The notes: a model not told the origin generated them from the sequence alone. 15,530 nucleotides of DNA from JBEKTY01 sp049515555 (GCA_049515555.1 JBEKTY010000180.1:1-15530), one strand, 5' to 3'; counted from the stretch's first letter, positions 7,023 through 13,789 are shown. Translations and numbers: made by a program.

Positions 7023-7751
7023 GTGAAATCCTTGTTAAGCGCCGCCCTGGTCCTGCTGTTGGCCAGCGGTTCCTTGGCCGCCGACACGTCGCCGCCGGAG
7101 GAGGGTTTTGTGTGCCTCTTCGACGGAAAGACCCTCGACGGCTGGAAGGTGGGCGAAAACGCCGATGTCTTCCAGGTCCGCGACGGCATGATCGTGATGG
7201 AGTGCCCCGCCACGACCCATAGTCCCGCGCACCTGTTCTACGTGGGGGAAGTCAACCGGCACGACTTCAAGAACTTCGACCTCAAGGCTGACGTGCTGAC
7301 CTTCCCCACGGCGAACTCGGGCATCTATTTCCACACGAAGTACCAGGCGGCCGGCTGGCCCCAGTTCGGGATCGAATGCCAAGTCGACAACAGTCACGGC
7401 GACTGGCGACGGACGGGCAGCCTGTATGGCATCCGGAACATCTCGTGGGGGCCGGAAACGCCGCCCAAAAACAACAAGGAAAACGTCACCATTCTGCCTA
7501 AACCGCCGGTCACCGACAACGTCTGGTATACCCAGGAGGTCATCTACCAGGACGGGCTGGTGACGGTGAAGCTCGACGGCCGGACCATGTTCGAGTACAA
7601 GATTCCCCATGCCGGCGTCGAGCACAAGCTGCCGACCCCTATGACCTGGCTGCCGCGGGGCACCTTCGCCCTGCAGGGGCACCCGCCGATGCCGGGCCAC
7701 ATCAGCAAGGCGTGCTTCAAGAACATCCGCGTCAAGGTCCTGCCCGACTGA
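7023..7751 (+). CDS. Secreted DUF1080 (3-keto-disaccharide hydrolase family) protein
   Basis: This 242-aa protein has a signal peptide (residues 1-20, cleavage after SLAA) and a full DUF1080 domain. The hallmark GFVCLFDGKTLDGWKV is at 28-43, NSGIYFHTKYQAAGWPQFG at 98-116, then EVIYQDGLVTVKLDG and a C-terminal strand with FKNIRVKVLP. It is closer to the common DUF1080 pattern than the first copy in this cluster and is clearly not a recent duplicate of it. The GTG start is fixed by AAGGAG 6 bases upstream. Its own promoter-like site lies at 6910-6937. Copies of a ~110-bp repeat flank it on both sides in opposite orientation. A role in hydrolysing oxidised sugar glycosides in the periplasm is inferred. 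Confidence 0.9.
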   Translation: MKSLLSAALVLLLASGSLAADTSPPEEGFVCLFDGKTLDGWKVGENADVFQVRDGMIVMECPATTHSPAHLFYVGEVNRHDFKNFDLKADVLTFPTANSGIYFHTKYQAAGWPQFGIECQVDNSHGDWRRTGSLYGIRNISWGPETPPKNNKENVTILPKPPVTDNVWYTQEVIYQDGLVTVKLDGRTMFEYKIPHAGVEHKLPTPMTWLPRGTFALQGHPPMPGHISKACFKNIRVKVLPD

Positions 7752-7789
7752 GCCGGTCGCCGGCGCAGCACCCTCGTCAGGGAGCAGTC

Positions 7790-7903
7790 GTTTAAGTGCC
7801 CGCGCAAGAACAAGTTTGGCAATTGGGTGGCACGCCCTGAGGAACGAAGGGCGTGGAAGGCCCGCAAACCACGCCCTTCGCTCCGCTCAGGGACGTGCCA
7901 CCC
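7790..7903 (-). repeat. Dispersed ~110-bp repeat, copy B
   Basis: Inverted relative to copy A. Hairpin arms GGGTGGCACG (7825-7834) pair with 7894-7903, and an inner GAAGGGCGTGG pairs with CCACGCCCTTC. The conserved tail lies on the left side (about 7794-7822). The reverse strand aligns with copy A over the hairpin and the tail with scattered mismatches and small indels. Confidence 0.8.
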
Positions 7904-7927
7904 GTCGCAAAATAGGAGACCCTGCCC

Positions 7928-9196
7928 GTGGAAACGATCCGCCGCTTGTTCCGACATCGCCTATCGCCGGCAGTCAGTCTTAGCGGCGCCCTGGGGCTGA
8001 TGGTCTTGTGCTCGCCGCTTGCGCTTTGCGAGGCAGCCCCGCCCGGAGAGCCTTCGGCCGGGGCGAGCGGCTATGCCAGGTGGCAGAACGGGCCGGGCCA
8101 AGACGCGGCCCGGTTCCCCATCGCCGTCTGGCTGCAAGAGCCCCGCAACGCAGCCAGGTACCAGGCCCTGGGCGTCAACCTGTACGTCGCCTTGTGGGAA
8201 GGGCCGACCGCCGAGCAGATCGCCGAGCTGAAACGCCACAGCATGCGGGTCATCTGCGACCAGAACGCTTACGCCCTGACGCACCTCGACGAGAAAACCA
8301 TCGTGGGCTGGATGCACGGCGACGAGCCGGACAACGCCCAGTCGCTGGGCCAAGGCCAGGGCTACGGCCCGCCCATCCCGCCCGAGAAGATCATCGCGGC
8401 GTACCGCCAGATCAAGGCGAAGGACCCTGCGCGGCCGGTGATGCTCAACTTGGGGCAGGGCGTGGCCTGGGACGGTTGGTACGGCCGCGGCGTGCGGACC
8501 AATCATCCCGAGGACTATGCCCGGTATGTCCAAGGCGGCGACATTATCTCCTTCGACATCTACCCGGCCGTCCACGACAAGCCCGCCGTGGCCGGGAAGC
8601 TGTGGTACGTGGCCCGGGGCGTCGAGCGGCTGCGGGGCTGGGCCGGCGGCGGCCGGCTCGTGTGGGACTGCATCGAGTGCACGCGGATCGGCAACGCCAA
8701 GACCAAGCCCACGCCCGAGCAGGTAAAGGCCGAGGTGTGGATGTCGATTATCCACGGCGCGCAGGGGATCATCTACTTCTGCCACCAGTTCCAGCCCCGC
8801 TTCATCGAGGCGGGCCTGCTGGCCGACGAGGAGATGGCCCGCGCCGTCCGCGCGATCAACCGCGAGGTCCAGGGCCTGGCCGAGGTCATCAACAGCCCGG
8901 CGCTGGCCGGGGCCGCGGGCGTAACGGCCAGCCCGGCCGAGGTTTCCCCGGACATGGCCCGCCTGCTCGGCTCCCAGCCCATCGCCCTGGCGGCGCGGAA
9001 GCATCGGGGAGCGACCTACCTGTTCGCCGTTCGGATGGAAGGCAGCCCGGCCAAGGGTGAATTCCAGGTGGCGGGGATGCACGGCGCGGCCACGGTCCGC
9101 GTGATCGGCGAGGACCGCAGCATCCCGGTACGCGAGGGCCGCTTCGAGGACGACTTCGCCCCGCACGCCGTCCACTTGTACCGCGTCGTGAAATGA
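7928..9196 (+). CDS. Secreted TIM-barrel, glycoside-hydrolase-like protein
   Basis: This 422-aa protein has a signal peptide with a long basic start (hydrophobic core about 14-34). A probable (beta/alpha)8 barrel shows strands FPIAVWL, VNLYVALW (83-90), MRVIC (106-110), VGWMHGDEPDN (126-136), IISFDIYP (206-213), LVWDCIECT (244-252) and GIIYFCHQF (280-288). The GDEPD motif resembles the NEP acid/base site of clan-A glycosidases (E133), and E250 in IECT is a candidate nucleophile. A small C-terminal beta region follows, as in GH42-like enzymes. The GTG start follows AGGAG by 9 bases. Its place beside DUF1080 and sulfatase genes supports glycan breakdown. I do not recognise a numbered GH family, so the activity is inferred from fold and motifs. 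Confidence 0.8.
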   Translation: METIRRLFRHRLSPAVSLSGALGLMVLCSPLALCEAAPPGEPSAGASGYARWQNGPGQDAARFPIAVWLQEPRNAARYQALGVNLYVALWEGPTAEQIAELKRHSMRVICDQNAYALTHLDEKTIVGWMHGDEPDNAQSLGQGQGYGPPIPPEKIIAAYRQIKAKDPARPVMLNLGQGVAWDGWYGRGVRTNHPEDYARYVQGGDIISFDIYPAVHDKPAVAGKLWYVARGVERLRGWAGGGRLVWDCIECTRIGNAKTKPTPEQVKAEVWMSIIHGAQGIIYFCHQFQPRFIEAGLLADEEMARAVRAINREVQGLAEVINSPALAGAAGVTASPAEVSPDMARLLGSQPIALAARKHRGATYLFAVRMEGSPAKGEFQVAGMHGAATVRVIGEDRSIPVREGRFEDDFAPHAVHLYRVVK

Positions 9197-9251
9197 GCGT
9201 CCCTGCCGCTGGGCCTGTGCCGCTGGCCGCCGCATTATCTTCCCGGCGAGC

Positions 9252-10778
9252 TCAGTCGTACTCCATGGCGTTGCGCAGCAGCAGCGGCTGCGGCCGATCG
9301 ACCTTGCCGCTGGGGCGCACGCCCGGCCCGCGGCCGGTTATGCCCAAGTCCCCGTCGATCTGTTGGATGCAGCCCCGGAGCCGCTTCACCACTTCCGGGT
9401 GCCGGGCGGCTACGTCGGTGGTCTCGCCGATGTCCGCGTCCAGGTTGAAGAGCTTGGGCACAAAGGGTTTGATCGAAGGCCGCTTTTCCTTGTCGATGCC
9501 GCTTTCGATCTGTTCCACAATGGCCAGCTTCCAAGCCCCGCAGCGGACGGCCTCCAGGCGGTTGCCCTTGAAGTAGAACAGGGCCTCGTGCGGCGACTGC
9601 TTGCTCCGGCCCGACAGGAGCGGCCAGATGTCCCGGCCGTCGATCACCCGGTCGCTGGGCACTTCGCCGCCGGCGAGCTTCACCAGCGTGGGCAGCACGT
9701 CCATCTCGCTCAGCATGGCGTCGCAGGCCGTAGCGGCGGGAACCTTGCCCGGCCACCAGGCAATCGTGGGCTCGCGGACGCCGCCTTCCCAGGTCGAGGC
9801 CTTGCCGCCGCGCAGCGGTCCGGCCACCCCGCCGTCTTTCCCCTGGCTTCGCCAGGGCCCGTTGTCGCTGGTGAACAGCACCAGCGTCCGCGCGTCGAGC
9901 TTCAGCTCGCGGAGCGTGTCGAGCACCCGCCCCGTGCTCCAGTCCACTTCCTCGACCCAGTCGCCGTAGCGGCCGTTGGCCGACTTGCCCTGAAAGGCCT
10001 TGCCGGGATGGATCGGCACGTGCACGGCGGTGTGCGGCAGGTACAGAAAAAACGGGCGGTCCTTGTTGGCCGTGATGAACTTCAGGGCCTCCGCGGTGTA
10101 CAGCTCGACCAGCCGGTCTTGCCGCGCCGGGGCCTCGACCACCTGCTCGCCGCGCAGCAAGGGCAGCGGCGGCCGGCGGTCGGGTTTCTCCAGCGGCGGT
10201 TTCCCCTCGCCCCGCCCCATGTCGTTCGAGTACGGAAGGCCCACGTAATGGTCGAACCCGTGCCGCGTCGGCAGAAACTCCGGCTGATCGCCCAGGTGCC
10301 ACTTGCCGATGCACATCGTGGCGTAGCCCTGCTGCTTCAACAAGTCCGCAACCGTCCGTTCCGAGGAATTGATGCCGATCCGGGCGACCGGACCCAGGAC
10401 GTTGGGCAGCGACACGCGCTTGGCGTAACAGCCGGTCATCATTTGCGCCCGCGACGGCGTGCAGACCGGGGCGGCGTAGAAGCTGGTCAGCTTCATCCCT
10501 TCGGCCGCCATGCGGTCCAGGCAGGGCGTGCGGTTGAGCTTCGAGCCGAAGGGCCCGATGTCGCCGTACCCCATGTCGTCGATAAGTATGATAACGATAT
10601 TGGGTACGCTGCGGCTCTCCGCACCAAGGCCCGTTTTTCCCGGGCCTATTGCCAGAATGAGGGCGCCTGTGGCAAGAATCAGCGTAGCTATTCCGTGTAG
10701 TAAACGACCTCGTAAATTGTGGGGAGATACATACCCAACCATAGATCCGCGCAAGATCATCGTTGCACCTGTTTTCAT
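9252..10778 (-). CDS. Exported sulfatase (type I, formylglycine-dependent)
   Basis: This 508-aa enzyme removes sulfate esters, probably from glycans, outside the cytoplasm. The maturation signature CTPSR (106-110) supplies the cysteine that becomes formylglycine. Metal and active-site residues are present: IDD (66-68), GKWHLG (158-163), HTAVHVP (249-255), TSDNG (303-307) and GGKASTWEGGVREP (324-337). A hydrophobic signal segment lies at about 29-45. The first ATG has no clear ribosome binding site. A second ATG seven codons in (start at 10760) follows AGGTG, so the true start may be there. It converges with the glycosidase-like gene and has its own promoter-like site, so it belongs to the cluster by function and not by operon. 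The gene is intact and of family length. Confidence 0.95.
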   Translation of the reverse strand: MKTGATMILRGSMVGYVSPHNLRGRLLHGIATLILATGALILAIGPGKTGLGAESRSVPNIVIILIDDMGYGDIGPFGSKLNRTPCLDRMAAEGMKLTSFYAAPVCTPSRAQMMTGCYAKRVSLPNVLGPVARIGINSSERTVADLLKQQGYATMCIGKWHLGDQPEFLPTRHGFDHYVGLPYSNDMGRGEGKPPLEKPDRRPPLPLLRGEQVVEAPARQDRLVELYTAEALKFITANKDRPFFLYLPHTAVHVPIHPGKAFQGKSANGRYGDWVEEVDWSTGRVLDTLRELKLDARTLVLFTSDNGPWRSQGKDGGVAGPLRGGKASTWEGGVREPTIAWWPGKVPAATACDAMLSEMDVLPTLVKLAGGEVPSDRVIDGRDIWPLLSGRSKQSPHEALFYFKGNRLEAVRCGAWKLAIVEQIESGIDKEKRPSIKPFVPKLFNLDADIGETTDVAARHPEVVKRLRGCIQQIDGDLGITGRGPGVRPSGKVDRPQPLLLRNAMEYD

Positions 10779-10874
10779 GAGCAGTGTTGCCCACAGTGCG
10801 CCCCACTGTCCGGTCCGGCCGGCTGGCCTGCCGTCTGTCGGGGCCGTGGGCGGGGCGAAGAACCGATGTGCCTG

Positions 10875-10903
10875 AGTATCCCATCTTCATGATCCTCAGT
10901 CAA
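10875..10903 (-). promoter_or_regulatory. Promoter of the sulfatase gene
   Basis: On the minus strand, TTGACT (10898-10903) lies 17 bases before GATACT (10875-10880), giving a leader of about 90 nt to the first ATG. Confidence 0.5.
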
Positions 10904-11040
10904 CTTTTCTGTACTTGCGTCTCGGCCGGCCGGACGACGCCGCAGACCTCTCCCGCCAGGCCCTCGACGGCCAGCCGCCCGACGCGCCGCTCCGCCGTCT
11001 GGCCCAGTCCGAGTTGGATCGATTGACCCGAAAGCCGTGA
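10900..11040 (+). pseudogene. C-terminal relic of a TPR-like gene
   Basis: A plus-strand frame ends at TGA (11038-11040) and reads FLYLRLGRPDDAADLSRQAL, then LRRLAQSELDRLTRKP. The YLRLGRxDDAAxLxRxAL pattern is typical of a tetratricopeptide helix pair. Third codon positions are very GC-rich, as in real genes of this genome. No start codon or ribosome binding site exists, and an in-frame stop lies only a few codons further upstream. It looks like the tail of a larger gene whose body was lost when the sulfatase promoter region or mobile DNA arrived. Confidence 0.45.
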
Positions 11041-11049
11041 GAGGCGGTT

Positions 11050-11150
11050 AGGACCGGCGCGGAAACAAGTGTCGCCTTTCGCTCCGCGAAAGAGCGGGAC
11101 TTTCGCGGAGCGAAAGGCGACAATACGACAGTTGTTGATTTGCCGGTCCT
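11050..11150. repeat. MITE-like palindromic element with a perfect 23-bp hairpin
   Basis: The central arms, TGTCGCCTTTCGCTCCGCGA plus AAG (11070-11092) and 11100-11122, are perfectly complementary around a 7-base loop. Outer arms AGGACCGGC (11050-11058) and GCCGGTCCT (11142-11150) also pair. TTA lies next to both ends and could be a short target duplication. No T-tract follows, so it is not a standard terminator. No coding frame inside is credible. Confidence 0.6.
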
Positions 11151-11239
11151 TAGAGCGATGGTCGTGCCGGGGAGAAAGAACACGCCGGGCTGACGTTCTG
11201 CGCACGCCGCCCCTCCCTTGCACGGGAAACCTTGGGGCG

Positions 11240-11330
11240 TATAATGGCGCAGACAATCCACGCCATACCGCCCCTACGGTATGTTGAAGACACGAAACCG
11301 GCCGGTCTTCACCCGGCCGCTTTCATTTTA
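11240..11330 (+). ncRNA. Candidate small RNA ending in a hairpin
   Basis: A perfect TATAAT (11240-11245) with only a weak -35 is followed by a small hairpin, ATACCG-CCCCTA-CGGTAT (11265-11282), and a terminator-like hairpin. There is no gene on this strand. The expected RNA would start near 11252 and run about 80 nt into the end of the convergent transposase gene. This is inference from signals only. Confidence 0.3.
11299..11330 (+). terminator. Terminator-like hairpin
   Basis: CGGCCGG (11299-11305) and CCGGCCG (11313-11319) pair around TCTTCAC, followed by an interrupted T-tract (CTTTCATTTT). The tract overlaps the stop codon of the minus-strand transposase, so it would block plus-strand readthrough into that gene. 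Confidence 0.5.
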
Positions 11331-12248
11331 ATGACCCATCACGGCATCAAACAGGGTGTCAAACGTCCAAACGGTAGGAATCACGCCCGCCATAACCGCC
11401 GCCGGGGGTCGGCGCTTTCCGGGCTTTCCGCTCTTGTCTGGGTAGCGGGTGCGCCAGCAGAAATTGTAATAGGCCAGGAACATGGCACACGCCGCTTCAA
11501 GGTTCTCCAGCTTCTTGGAGAAGCCAAGGCAGAGCCGGGTGAACCGCTTCATCAGGGTGCGAATCGTCAGATTGTGCCGCTCGATGTGTGACGTACAAAT
11601 CGAGCGCTCTTCATCTTCCCGCATTCCGAAGATAGCCTTCCTCTCGGTGCCTATTATCTCGGGCGGGGCGTACCGGCCGGGCTGCTCGGCGTTGCGGTAA
11701 TCCTTGACGATCTGGCCGTACTTGGCGTAGGGCCCGAAAGCCAGGTCAACCGCTTCCGGGTAGCCTTGGAACCCGTCTGTGCTGATCTGCGTGATATGGA
11801 CGTACCCGCCGGCCTGGTAATGGTGCGGATCGCTGGCGTGGGCGTTAGGCATGACGAGCCGGCCCGCCAGGTCCATCATCAAGCGCCGGGCGTTGTCCGC
11901 GGACCGCTTGCCGACAAGGAAGCTGGCGACCAACTTGGTATTCTGGTCAAGGCACGTCCAAAGGTACACGTCGCCAACATCATGGCACCCGGCCCGCTCG
12001 GCGGGCGTTAGCCGGCCTTGCTTCATCGCCACGAACGTCCAGATCTCGTCAACTTCCAAGTGGTCCAGGGTCAACCCGCGCAAGTGACTATCCATGAAAG
12101 CCTTGCAACCCTTCCCGAAGCGGACCAGATACCGGCAGATGGTATCCCGGTGAACCCCGGTGATACGCTCGGTTGACCAAATGGAGTTACCCTCCAAAAG
12201 TAGGTGGAGCACCTGTTTCTGGCGCTCCGGCTTGAGTACATTGCACAT
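11328..12248 (-). CDS. IS1-like DDE transposase
   Basis: This 306-aa protein has an N-terminal helix-turn-helix (about 10-45, ITGVHRDTICRYLVRFG). The catalytic core has D67 in LEVDEIWTFV, D158 in QISTDGFQGYPEAV and E223 in SHIERHNLTIRTLMKRF, followed by a LENLEAACAMFLAYYNFCW helix. This order and spacing fit IS1-type transposases. Unlike classical IS1, it is one uninterrupted frame and needs no frameshift. GGAAGG lies 7 bases before the ATG but is buried in a predicted hairpin (12250-12279). The element's ends are not clear: only a 9-bp inverted pair, CTTCACCCG (11307-11315) and CGGGTGAAG (12288-12296), is visible and no target duplication was found. Confidence 0.85.
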   Translation of the reverse strand: MCNVLKPERQKQVLHLLLEGNSIWSTERITGVHRDTICRYLVRFGKGCKAFMDSHLRGLTLDHLEVDEIWTFVAMKQGRLTPAERAGCHDVGDVYLWTCLDQNTKLVASFLVGKRSADNARRLMMDLAGRLVMPNAHASDPHHYQAGGYVHITQISTDGFQGYPEAVDLAFGPYAKYGQIVKDYRNAEQPGRYAPPEIIGTERKAIFGMREDEERSICTSHIERHNLTIRTLMKRFTRLCLGFSKKLENLEAACAMFLAYYNFCWRTRYPDKSGKPGKRRPPAAVMAGVIPTVWTFDTLFDAVMGH

Positions 12249-12249
12249 A

Positions 12250-12279
12250 CGAAAGCCTTCCCATCGTTGGGGGCTTTCG
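12250..12279 (-). promoter_or_regulatory. Hairpin covering the transposase ribosome binding site
   Basis: On the minus strand, CGAAAGCC pairs with GGCTTTCG, and CCCA with TGGG inside, leaving a 4-base loop and a 2-base bulge. The GGGAAGG ribosome binding site lies within this stem. Transcripts that start upstream would fold and hide it, a known style of control in IS elements. Confidence 0.55.
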
Positions 12280-12286
12280 CTATAAT
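12258..12286 (+). promoter_or_regulatory. Plus-strand sigma70-like promoter
   Basis: TTCCCA (12258-12263) and a perfect TATAAT (12281-12286) are spaced 17 bases. No plus-strand gene follows, only a terminator about 50-70 bases on. Confidence 0.4.
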
Positions 12287-12292
12287 GCGGGT

Positions 12293-12361
12293 GAAGTCTG
12301 CAATCTGGCGAAAGCCCGGTTGTGGTTGCCCGGGTCGGTTCCAGCCGATCCGGGCGTTTTT
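12293..12361 (+). ncRNA. Candidate small RNA, about 70 nt
   Basis: The stretch between a TATAAT promoter and an intrinsic terminator lies between two minus-strand genes. It has no reading frame and no recognised family. It repeats the layout seen at 439-561 and 11240-11330. Confidence 0.35.
12329..12361 (+). terminator. Rho-independent terminator
   Basis: CCCGGGTCGG (12329-12338) pairs with CCGATCCGGG (12345-12354) with one G-T pair and a 6-base loop, followed after CG by five Ts (12357-12361). Confidence 0.7.
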
Positions 12362-12373
12362 CTGCGCCGGCCG

Positions 12374-12562
12374 CTAGCTGAGGCGCAGCCCCAGCGCGGC
12401 CGCCAGCTTATCGGCCGTTTCCAGCCGTATGTCTCTCTCCCCGCTCAAAAAGCGGAGTATGACGGGGTGCGAAACCCCTGATTCCTGCGCGACGCGGTAG
12501 ACGGTCTTGCCGCTGTTGCGTATCGCGGTCCTCAGTTTCTCGGGCAACGATTCTCGTTTCAT
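12374..12562 (-). CDS. Small XRE-type HTH protein, 62 aa
   Basis: The protein is little more than a Cro/CI-type helix-turn-helix: LRTAIRNSGKTVYRVAQESG (about 10-29) gives helices 1-2, VSHPVILRFLSGERDI gives the recognition helix, and LETADKLAAALGL closes the domain. I chose the ATG at 12560-12562 (MKRESLPEK) because GGAG lies upstream and the predicted transcript starts near 12579. A longer frame begins inside the promoter. It is divergent from the MltR-like gene, and a perfect palindrome in the shared promoter is its likely operator. Such small regulators are common beside mobile elements and toxin-antitoxin genes. Confidence 0.85.
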   Translation of the reverse strand: MKRESLPEKLRTAIRNSGKTVYRVAQESGVSHPVILRFLSGERDIRLETADKLAAALGLRLS

Positions 12563-12585
12563 GGGTTTTTCTCCGGGGTTATAGA

Positions 12586-12623
12586 AGTGTACCGATTGAC
12601 AAACCGTTGTCAAGGGGTACAAT
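12586..12623. promoter_or_regulatory. Divergent promoters sharing one palindromic operator
   Basis: TTGACAA-ACCG-TTGTCAA (12596-12613) is a perfect 7-4-7 palindrome. It provides the -35 for both directions. Rightward, TTGACA (12596-12601), 16 bases, then TACAAT (12618-12623). Leftward, TTGACA (12608-12613 reversed), 16 bases, then TACACT (12586-12591). One bound dimer would block both genes. The rightward start would fall at or next to the ATG at 12631, implying a nearly leaderless mRNA. Confidence 0.7.
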
Positions 12624-12630
12624 CAGGGGC

Positions 12631-13260
12631 ATGAGAAAGAAAAAAGATAATGCTCGCAAATCGTTTCCGTGGTTTTATACCAGCAAGCGGCAGAGTATCA
12701 TCGAAGCCCTTTGCAGCGAATCGGAACGCGCCCAAATTCTTGTGCTCGCAGCCATGCTTGATGATGCGCTCGGGGAGTGTCTTCGGGTCCGTTTTGATCG
12801 GGAGGGCTTACAGGAATCCCTAAAAAACAAACTGCTTGAAGGTGATTACGCTCTGCTGGGCAGCTTTTGGGCAAGAATCGTCGCGTGTAGGGCGTTTGGA
12901 ATAATCGACCAACTAATCTACACCGTACTGGATGCGATTCGCAGTCTGAGAAATCGTTCTGCCTATTCTGACTTTGCCGTTACGCTTACTTCCCCAGAGA
13001 ACGTAGCGCCGATGAAGACCTTGCGGGACTTTGTGGATGCGATGCTGCAATCGGAACCGAACGACCAAGCCGGCGAAGCGCATCGGGTTTGGGAGTCATT
13101 ACGTAAGTACCATTCAGGCATGAAAGAATGCCGTGATTCATGCACAAAATTCCCAACGAGGGGGTGTGACAAAGTGCCGTCTGAGTCTCAGTGCCTTGTA
13201 CACGTAACAGCAGTGTGGGTGTATTGCTACTTGGCAGGAACCGCCGGTGCCGATACCTAG
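12631..13260 (+). CDS. MltR-like domain protein, unknown function
   Basis: This 209-aa soluble protein resembles the MltR/YggD fold in its middle: ILVLAAMLDDALGECLRVRF (helix with the conserved LD), then FWARIVACRAFGIIDQLIYT and a DAIRSLRNRSAYSDF segment. The usual RNxFAH end of this motif reads RNRSAYS here, so the conserved histidine is missing. The C-terminal third (after about residue 140) is cysteine-containing and unfamiliar. I chose the ATG at 12631 because the promoter TACAAT lies only 7 bases upstream, which rules out the earlier in-frame start. The gene is visibly less GC-rich than its neighbours, suggesting transfer. Divergence from an HTH gene suggests a regulated two-gene module. 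MltR itself represses mannitol use; that function should not be assumed here. Confidence 0.65.
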   Translation: MRKKKDNARKSFPWFYTSKRQSIIEALCSESERAQILVLAAMLDDALGECLRVRFDREGLQESLKNKLLEGDYALLGSFWARIVACRAFGIIDQLIYTVLDAIRSLRNRSAYSDFAVTLTSPENVAPMKTLRDFVDAMLQSEPNDQAGEAHRVWESLRKYHSGMKECRDSCTKFPTRGCDKVPSESQCLVHVTAVWVYCYLAGTAGADT

Positions 13261-13496
13261 AATTCAAAATCGGCGTCAATCCTCCGGTTCCATCCTTCTT
13301 CAAGGTCTTGCGCCCATCGCCAAGCAATCAAGCGAGTCTCCAACGAGAGCGATTTCCAATGCTCCTGGAGAGGTCTTGGAAGGTGGTTAAACCATGCTGA
13401 TTCATGGGGCGAGTCCAGGAAGGCACGCACCTCATTTTGTGGCCGGCCGCAATAATCCGCGGCCCAAGCAAGCAGAATGTGTTGTGTGTCTGTCAT
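13257..13496 (-). CDS. Small tryptophan-rich protein, unknown function
   Basis: This 79-aa protein starts MTDTQHILLAWAADYCGR and contains five tryptophans, including HWKSLS and AWRWAQDLEEGW. It has no signal peptide or membrane segment and is probably helical. The start at 13494-13496 is preferred because the residues ahead of it look non-coding, but no good ribosome binding site is present, so it is uncertain. It converges with the MltR-like gene, and both stop codons share one CTAG. This fixed convergence suggests the pair, possibly with the HTH gene, travels together. I do not recognise a family. Confidence 0.5.
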   Translation of the reverse strand: MTDTQHILLAWAADYCGRPQNEVRAFLDSPHESAWFNHLPRPLQEHWKSLSLETRLIAWRWAQDLEEGWNRRIDADFEF

Positions 13497-13789
13497 GTAC
13501 CAATTGTCACAGCGAGTAGAAGGCCAGCAAGGCAACCGAAACACGCCCTATCGGGGACAAGCGCCAGCCGGATACTTGAAAGACGGGCCCGGTTTAGCAC
13601 GGCCCTAGAACCTAACAACCGGCGGTATCTTCGATCTGCTACGGCGCAAGAGCGGGGCGGGGTGACTCTCGCAAACCCAAGGGAGAAACGGAGATAACTG
13701 GGATAGCTGGCCAGTGTCAGAACCGCTTCAGCCGGCGGACCGCTGACGATCCGGTTGCCAAAGCCACACCCGCCGTAGGGCGAATAGAT
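13497..13789. other. Intergenic region without a convincing gene
   Basis: About 290 bases with no supported gene, promoter or RNA. Short open frames here have no ribosome binding site or recognisable motif. A tRNA or integron attC-like fold was looked for and not found. Confidence 0.5.

Noticed and set aside
7961..9235. A 424-codon minus-strand open frame opposite the glycosidase-like gene
   Set aside because: The plus-strand frame has a signal peptide, ribosome binding site and fold motifs; the reverse frame is a composition shadow.
9235..10890. A 551-codon open frame on the minus strand, and a 445-codon one on the plus strand, across the sulfatase region
   Set aside because: Both overlap the clearly real sulfatase gene, have low-complexity arginine, alanine and glycine content, and show no motif. 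They are shadows caused by high GC.
11307..12296. CTTCACCCG / CGGGTGAAG as terminal inverted repeats of the IS1-like element
   Set aside because: Only 9 bp match, the left copy lies in a terminator-like hairpin, and no target duplication flanks the pair, so the ends remain undefined.
13545..13789. Possible tRNA, attachment site or integron attC site near the integrase remnant
   Set aside because: No cloverleaf, no GTTRRRY/RYYYAAC pair and no direct repeat with the other side of the remnant could be found by eye.
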